The notes below the pieces were generated by a model. It worked only from the letters and a program-made list of their open reading frames with translations. It ran no database searches and had not been told where the DNA came from. A DNA stretch of 16,357 nucleotides from an uncultured Roseovarius sp. (GTDB lineage Bacteria; Pseudomonadota; Alphaproteobacteria; Rhodobacterales; Rhodobacteraceae), in NCBI GenBank assembly GCA_934501475.1, contig CAKSUL010000041.1, positions 1-16,357 on the forward strand, written 5' to 3'. Positions 14,366 to 16,357 of the stretch are shown in pieces (position 1 is the stretch's first letter; every line of letters starts with the position of its first letter). The position numbers were made by a program, and so were the translations under genes.

Positions 14366-14410
14366 TATTTACGTCCGACGCGAATGCCATCCGACGTTCA
14401 CATCCGTGAA
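14366..14410 (-). promoter_or_regulatory. Putative operator and promoter of the XRE gene
   Basis: TTCAC (14397-14401) and GTGAA (14406-14410) form a perfect dyad around ATCC. Two direct copies of TCCGACG lie at 14374-14380 and 14390-14396, 16 bases apart, and an inverted copy at 14435-14441. On the minus strand TAAATA (14371-14366) could be a -10. The arrangement just upstream of the regulator start suggests a binding site, possibly for autoregulation. This is inferred from pattern only. Confidence 0.33.
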
Positions 14411-14597
14411 GCCGAGGGCCATGCTGGCCAACAGCGTCGGATTGTCGCAGATCGTAACATCGCAGCCCCAGTTTACAAGAAAATTTATACGCCGAGAAGG
14501 GAGTTGATCAAAACTGAAACAATCATGACGGTAGCAGCGCCATTGTTTCGCCACAAAGCTTGACCGCGCGCCCGCACGCGCCCTGCGCCATGTCGCC

Positions 14598-14626
14598 TTG
14601 ACAAGATGCGCCGCAATTGCCCATCT
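14598..14626 (+). promoter_or_regulatory. Weak promoter candidate for the MDR gene
   Basis: A consensus TTGACA (14598-14603) is followed after 17 bases by CCATCT (14621-14626), a poor -10. Transcription would begin near 14632, about 38 bases before the start codon. The -35 is good but the -10 is not convincing. Confidence 0.28.
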
Positions 14627-14669
14627 GACGCCGTTCGCGATGCCGCCAATGCCGGGAAACAAGGTTGAT

Positions 14670-15638
14670 ATGATGATGCGCGCCTTTCAACTGACCTCAT
14701 TCGATGCGCCTCCTTCCCTGGCTGACCTGCCGGTGCCAACACCTGAAAAGGGCCAGTTGCGCCTGCGCATTCAGGCCTGCGGTCTGAATTTCGCCGATCT
14801 GCTGATGATGCGCGGCACCTATCAGGACACGCCAAAGCCGCCTTTCGTCATGGGATTCGAGGTGGCGGGAATCGTCGACGCACTTGGCCCCGACACGGAT
14901 GGCCCCAGCCCCGGCACGCGGGTGGCGGTGATCGGTTCCCAGGGGGGGCTGGCCGAATATGGCTGCTTCGATGCCAGCCGCGCCGTCGCGATCCCCGATG
15001 GCATGGGGTTTGACGAGGCGGCGGCGTTTCAGGTGGCCTATGGCACCAGCCATGTCGCGTTGCAGCACAAGGCGCGGCTGCAACCGGGCGAAACCCTGCT
15101 GGTGCTGGGGGCTGCGGGCGGTGTCGGGCTGACGGCGGTCGAGATCGGCAAGGTCATGGGCGCGCGGGTCATCGCCTGCGCGCGCGGCGTAGACAAGCTG
15201 GCGGTGGCGAAATCCGCCGGGGCCGACCACCTGATCGACGCCGAAACCGACGACATCCGCACATTCTGCAAGGATCTGGGCGGGGTGGATGTGGTCTATG
15301 ACCCGGTCGGCGGCGATCAGTTCACCGCCGCCATGCGCGCCTGCCGCCCCGAGGGCCGGTTGCTGAGCATCGGATTCGCCAGCGGCGACGTCCCGCAAAT
15401 TCCCGCCAACCACCTGCTGGTGAAAAACCTCAGCGTGATCGGCTTCTATTGGGGTGGCTACATGGGGTTCCGCCCCGAAATCATCACCGGATCGCTGAGC
15501 GAGTTGATGCAATGGTACAAGGCGGGGCGGATCAAGCCGCATATCAGCCACCGCCTCGACCTAGAACATTGCGCCGACGCGCTCGAATTGCTGCGCACGC
15601 GCCGCTCGACCGGCAAGGTCGTGGTCACGACCGGCTGA
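14670..15638 (+). CDS. NADPH:quinone oxidoreductase-like MDR family protein
   Basis: A 322-residue zinc-independent medium-chain dehydrogenase/reductase of the quinone oxidoreductase type. The N-terminal GroES-like domain (about 4-115) has CGLNFADLLMMRGTYQDTP, which lacks the catalytic zinc ligands of alcohol dehydrogenases, and GFEVAGIVDALG. The Rossmann domain (about 118-260) carries the nucleotide motif LGAAGGVGLTAVEIGK (146-161), GVDVVYDPVGGDQF and GRLLSIGFASG. The end (LRTRRSTGKVVVT) is standard. NADPH and quinone or enal substrates are usual in this family, but the substrate is not determined. Three ATGs in a row occur at 14670, 14673 and 14676; AAGG at 14661-14664 favours the first or second. 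It is divergent from the XRE gene and may be monocistronic; a separate promoter precedes the next gene. Confidence 0.88.
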   Translation: MMMRAFQLTSFDAPPSLADLPVPTPEKGQLRLRIQACGLNFADLLMMRGTYQDTPKPPFVMGFEVAGIVDALGPDTDGPSPGTRVAVIGSQGGLAEYGCFDASRAVAIPDGMGFDEAAAFQVAYGTSHVALQHKARLQPGETLLVLGAAGGVGLTAVEIGKVMGARVIACARGVDKLAVAKSAGADHLIDAETDDIRTFCKDLGGVDVVYDPVGGDQFTAAMRACRPEGRLLSIGFASGDVPQIPANHLLVKNLSVIGFYWGGYMGFRPEIITGSLSELMQWYKAGRIKPHISHRLDLEHCADALELLRTRRSTGKVVVTTG

Positions 15639-15708
15639 CTCCTCCCTCACTGCGAGGCACATACGCGCCCCAAGCCGCAAATTCGATCAATTACGCGACC
15701 GAAATACC

Positions 15709-15737
15709 TTGAATAAAGCGGCTTACCACCCGATATT
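15709..15737 (+). promoter_or_regulatory. Putative sigma-70 promoter of the BI-1 gene
   Basis: TTGAAT (15709-15714) and GATATT (15732-15737) are separated by exactly 17 bases, one of the best matches in this GC-rich window. Transcription would begin near 15744, giving a leader of about 45 bases with GGAGG before the start codon. Confidence 0.5.
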
Positions 15738-15788
15738 GGCCCCAACGGTCCGCTCAAGGGCCTGTCAGTTCACATATCGGAGGCATTG

Positions 15789-16357
15789 ATGGCTGAATTT
15801 GATACAATCCGGACGGCGGCTGGAACCCGCAGCGCCCAGATTGACGAGGGTCTGCGCGCCCATATGAACAAGGTCTACGGGACCATGTCCGTGGGGATGC
15901 TGCTGACCTTCCTGGCGGCCTGGGCGGTGGGCAACAACGACGCGATGATGGCGACGCTGTTCACCGGCATGACCCGCTGGATCGTGATGTTCGCGCCGCT
16001 GATCATGGTGTTCGCGTTCGGCGCGGTGATCAACCGCCTGTCGGCGGCGGCGGCACAGCTGTTCTTTTATACCTTCGCAGCGGTCATGGGCGTGTCGATC
16101 AGCTATATCTTCGTGATCTACACCGATTACTCCATCGCGCAGGTATTCCTGATCACCTCGATCGCCTTTGCCGGCCTGTCCCTGTGGGGCTACACCACGA
16201 AAAAGGACATCTCGGGCTGGGGCAGCTTCCTGATCATGGGCGTGATCGGCCTGATCGTGGCCTCGATCGTCAACATCTTCCTGGGCTCGCCCGCGATCAT
16301 GTTCGCAATTTCGTCCATCGGCGTGCTGATCTTTGCGGGGCTGACCGCCTATGACAC
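15789..16357 (+). CDS. Bax inhibitor-1/YccA family membrane protein, 5' part
   Basis: The first 189 residues of a BI-1/YccA protein, cut by the window end; relatives are about 230-260 residues, so roughly 50-70 residues are missing. A polar N-terminal tail (DTIRTAAGTRSAQIDEGLRAHMNKVYGTM) leads into membrane helices at about 33-47, 63-81, 89-110, 117-135, 145-166 and 168-185. The motif GLTAYD at the cut end is the conserved FAGLTAYDTQ of the family, and GYTTKKDISGWG is the typical loop before helix 5. Bacterial members include YccA, an inhibitor/substrate of the FtsH protease, and pH-dependent Ca2+ leak channels; which role applies is not known. ATG 15789 has GGAGG at 6 bases. The gene has its own promoter candidate and does not depend on the MDR gene 150 bases upstream. 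Confidence 0.92.
   Translation, partial: MAEFDTIRTAAGTRSAQIDEGLRAHMNKVYGTMSVGMLLTFLAAWAVGNNDAMMATLFTGMTRWIVMFAPLIMVFAFGAVINRLSAAAAQLFFYTFAAVMGVSISYIFVIYTDYSIAQVFLITSIAFAGLSLWGYTTKKDISGWGSFLIMGVIGLIVASIVNIFLGSPAIMFAISSIGVLIFAGLTAYD

Larger units (their letters stand above)
14349..14669. other. Divergent intergenic region, 321 bases
   Basis: No convincing gene is seen here. The XRE-proximal part holds a dyad, heptamer repeats and an A/T-rich possible -10 (see separate entry). A distinctly A/T-rich stretch at about 14468-14525 stands out from the GC-rich surroundings and may carry promoter elements. The part next to the MDR gene has a TTGACA at 14598-14603. A 97-codon open frame on the minus strand (14369-14662) has no recognisable domain and no ribosome binding site, so I do not call it a gene. 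Confidence 0.5.

Noticed and set aside
14369..14662. 97-codon minus-strand frame in the XRE-MDR gap
   Set aside because: No domain, no ribosome binding site, and it overlaps the probable operator and the A/T-rich island; too little to call a gene or pseudogene.
15688..15714. Possible fifth copy of the 3' element (minus strand, AAGGTATTTCGG)
   Set aside because: It has the AAGGTATTT core but no purine tail and no complementary flanks; it also overlaps the BI-1 promoter candidate, so a chance match is likely.

Overview
The window is a stretch of high-GC chromosome, most likely from a marine or soil alphaproteobacterium of the order Rhodobacterales (Roseobacter/Paracoccaceae group). This rests on GC-rich codon use, on protein wording I recognise from that group (Bpt, the XRE regulator, the HNH protein, YebC, HisN), and on GC-rich 3' intergenic elements. 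No database search was possible. I see no phage, transposon, CRISPR, defence, rRNA or tRNA signature.

Layout. Positions 1-1726 (+): the 3' end of a DUF2852 gene, an RDD membrane protein and the N-degron aminoacyltransferase Bpt. Positions 1845-3417 (-): an HNH-endonuclease-domain protein and YebC. Positions 3579-7242: two SLC13-type transporters, both carrying paired RCK_C (TrkA-C) domains, arranged tail to tail. Positions 5461-11666 (-): a tightly packed run read as mgtE, 5-formyl-THF cyclo-ligase, OsmC-like protein, YmdB-type metallophosphoesterase, EamA transporter and the second SLC13 transporter. Its junctions are ATGA, a 14-base overlap with a TTG start, a 179-base gap, a 1-base gap and GTGA. 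Positions 11798-13093 (+): guanine deaminase. Positions 13109-14348 (-): HisN-type phosphatase and an upstream XRE regulator. Positions 14670-15638 (+): a quinone-oxidoreductase-like MDR protein. From 15789 (+): a Bax-inhibitor-1/YccA membrane protein cut by the window end.

The genes are mostly housekeeping: protein turnover (Bpt), translation (YebC), Mg2+ uptake (MgtE), folate salvage, purine catabolism (GuaD), histidine synthesis (HisN), and transport. They do not form one pathway. The six-gene minus-strand run is united by translational coupling rather than by an obvious common function.

The least explained signal is a small dispersed intergenic element, core (A)GGTATTT plus a purine-rich tail, present in four copies. 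Three of them lie just 3' of a gene and in that gene's orientation. In three copies the arms flanking the core differ in sequence but stay self-complementary, which suggests a structured 3'-end RNA element. Other points worth a look are a metal-ligand substitution (Asn to Asp) in the YmdB-type phosphatase, a dyad plus repeated heptamers upstream of the XRE gene, and hairpins in the leaders of the HNH and hisN genes.
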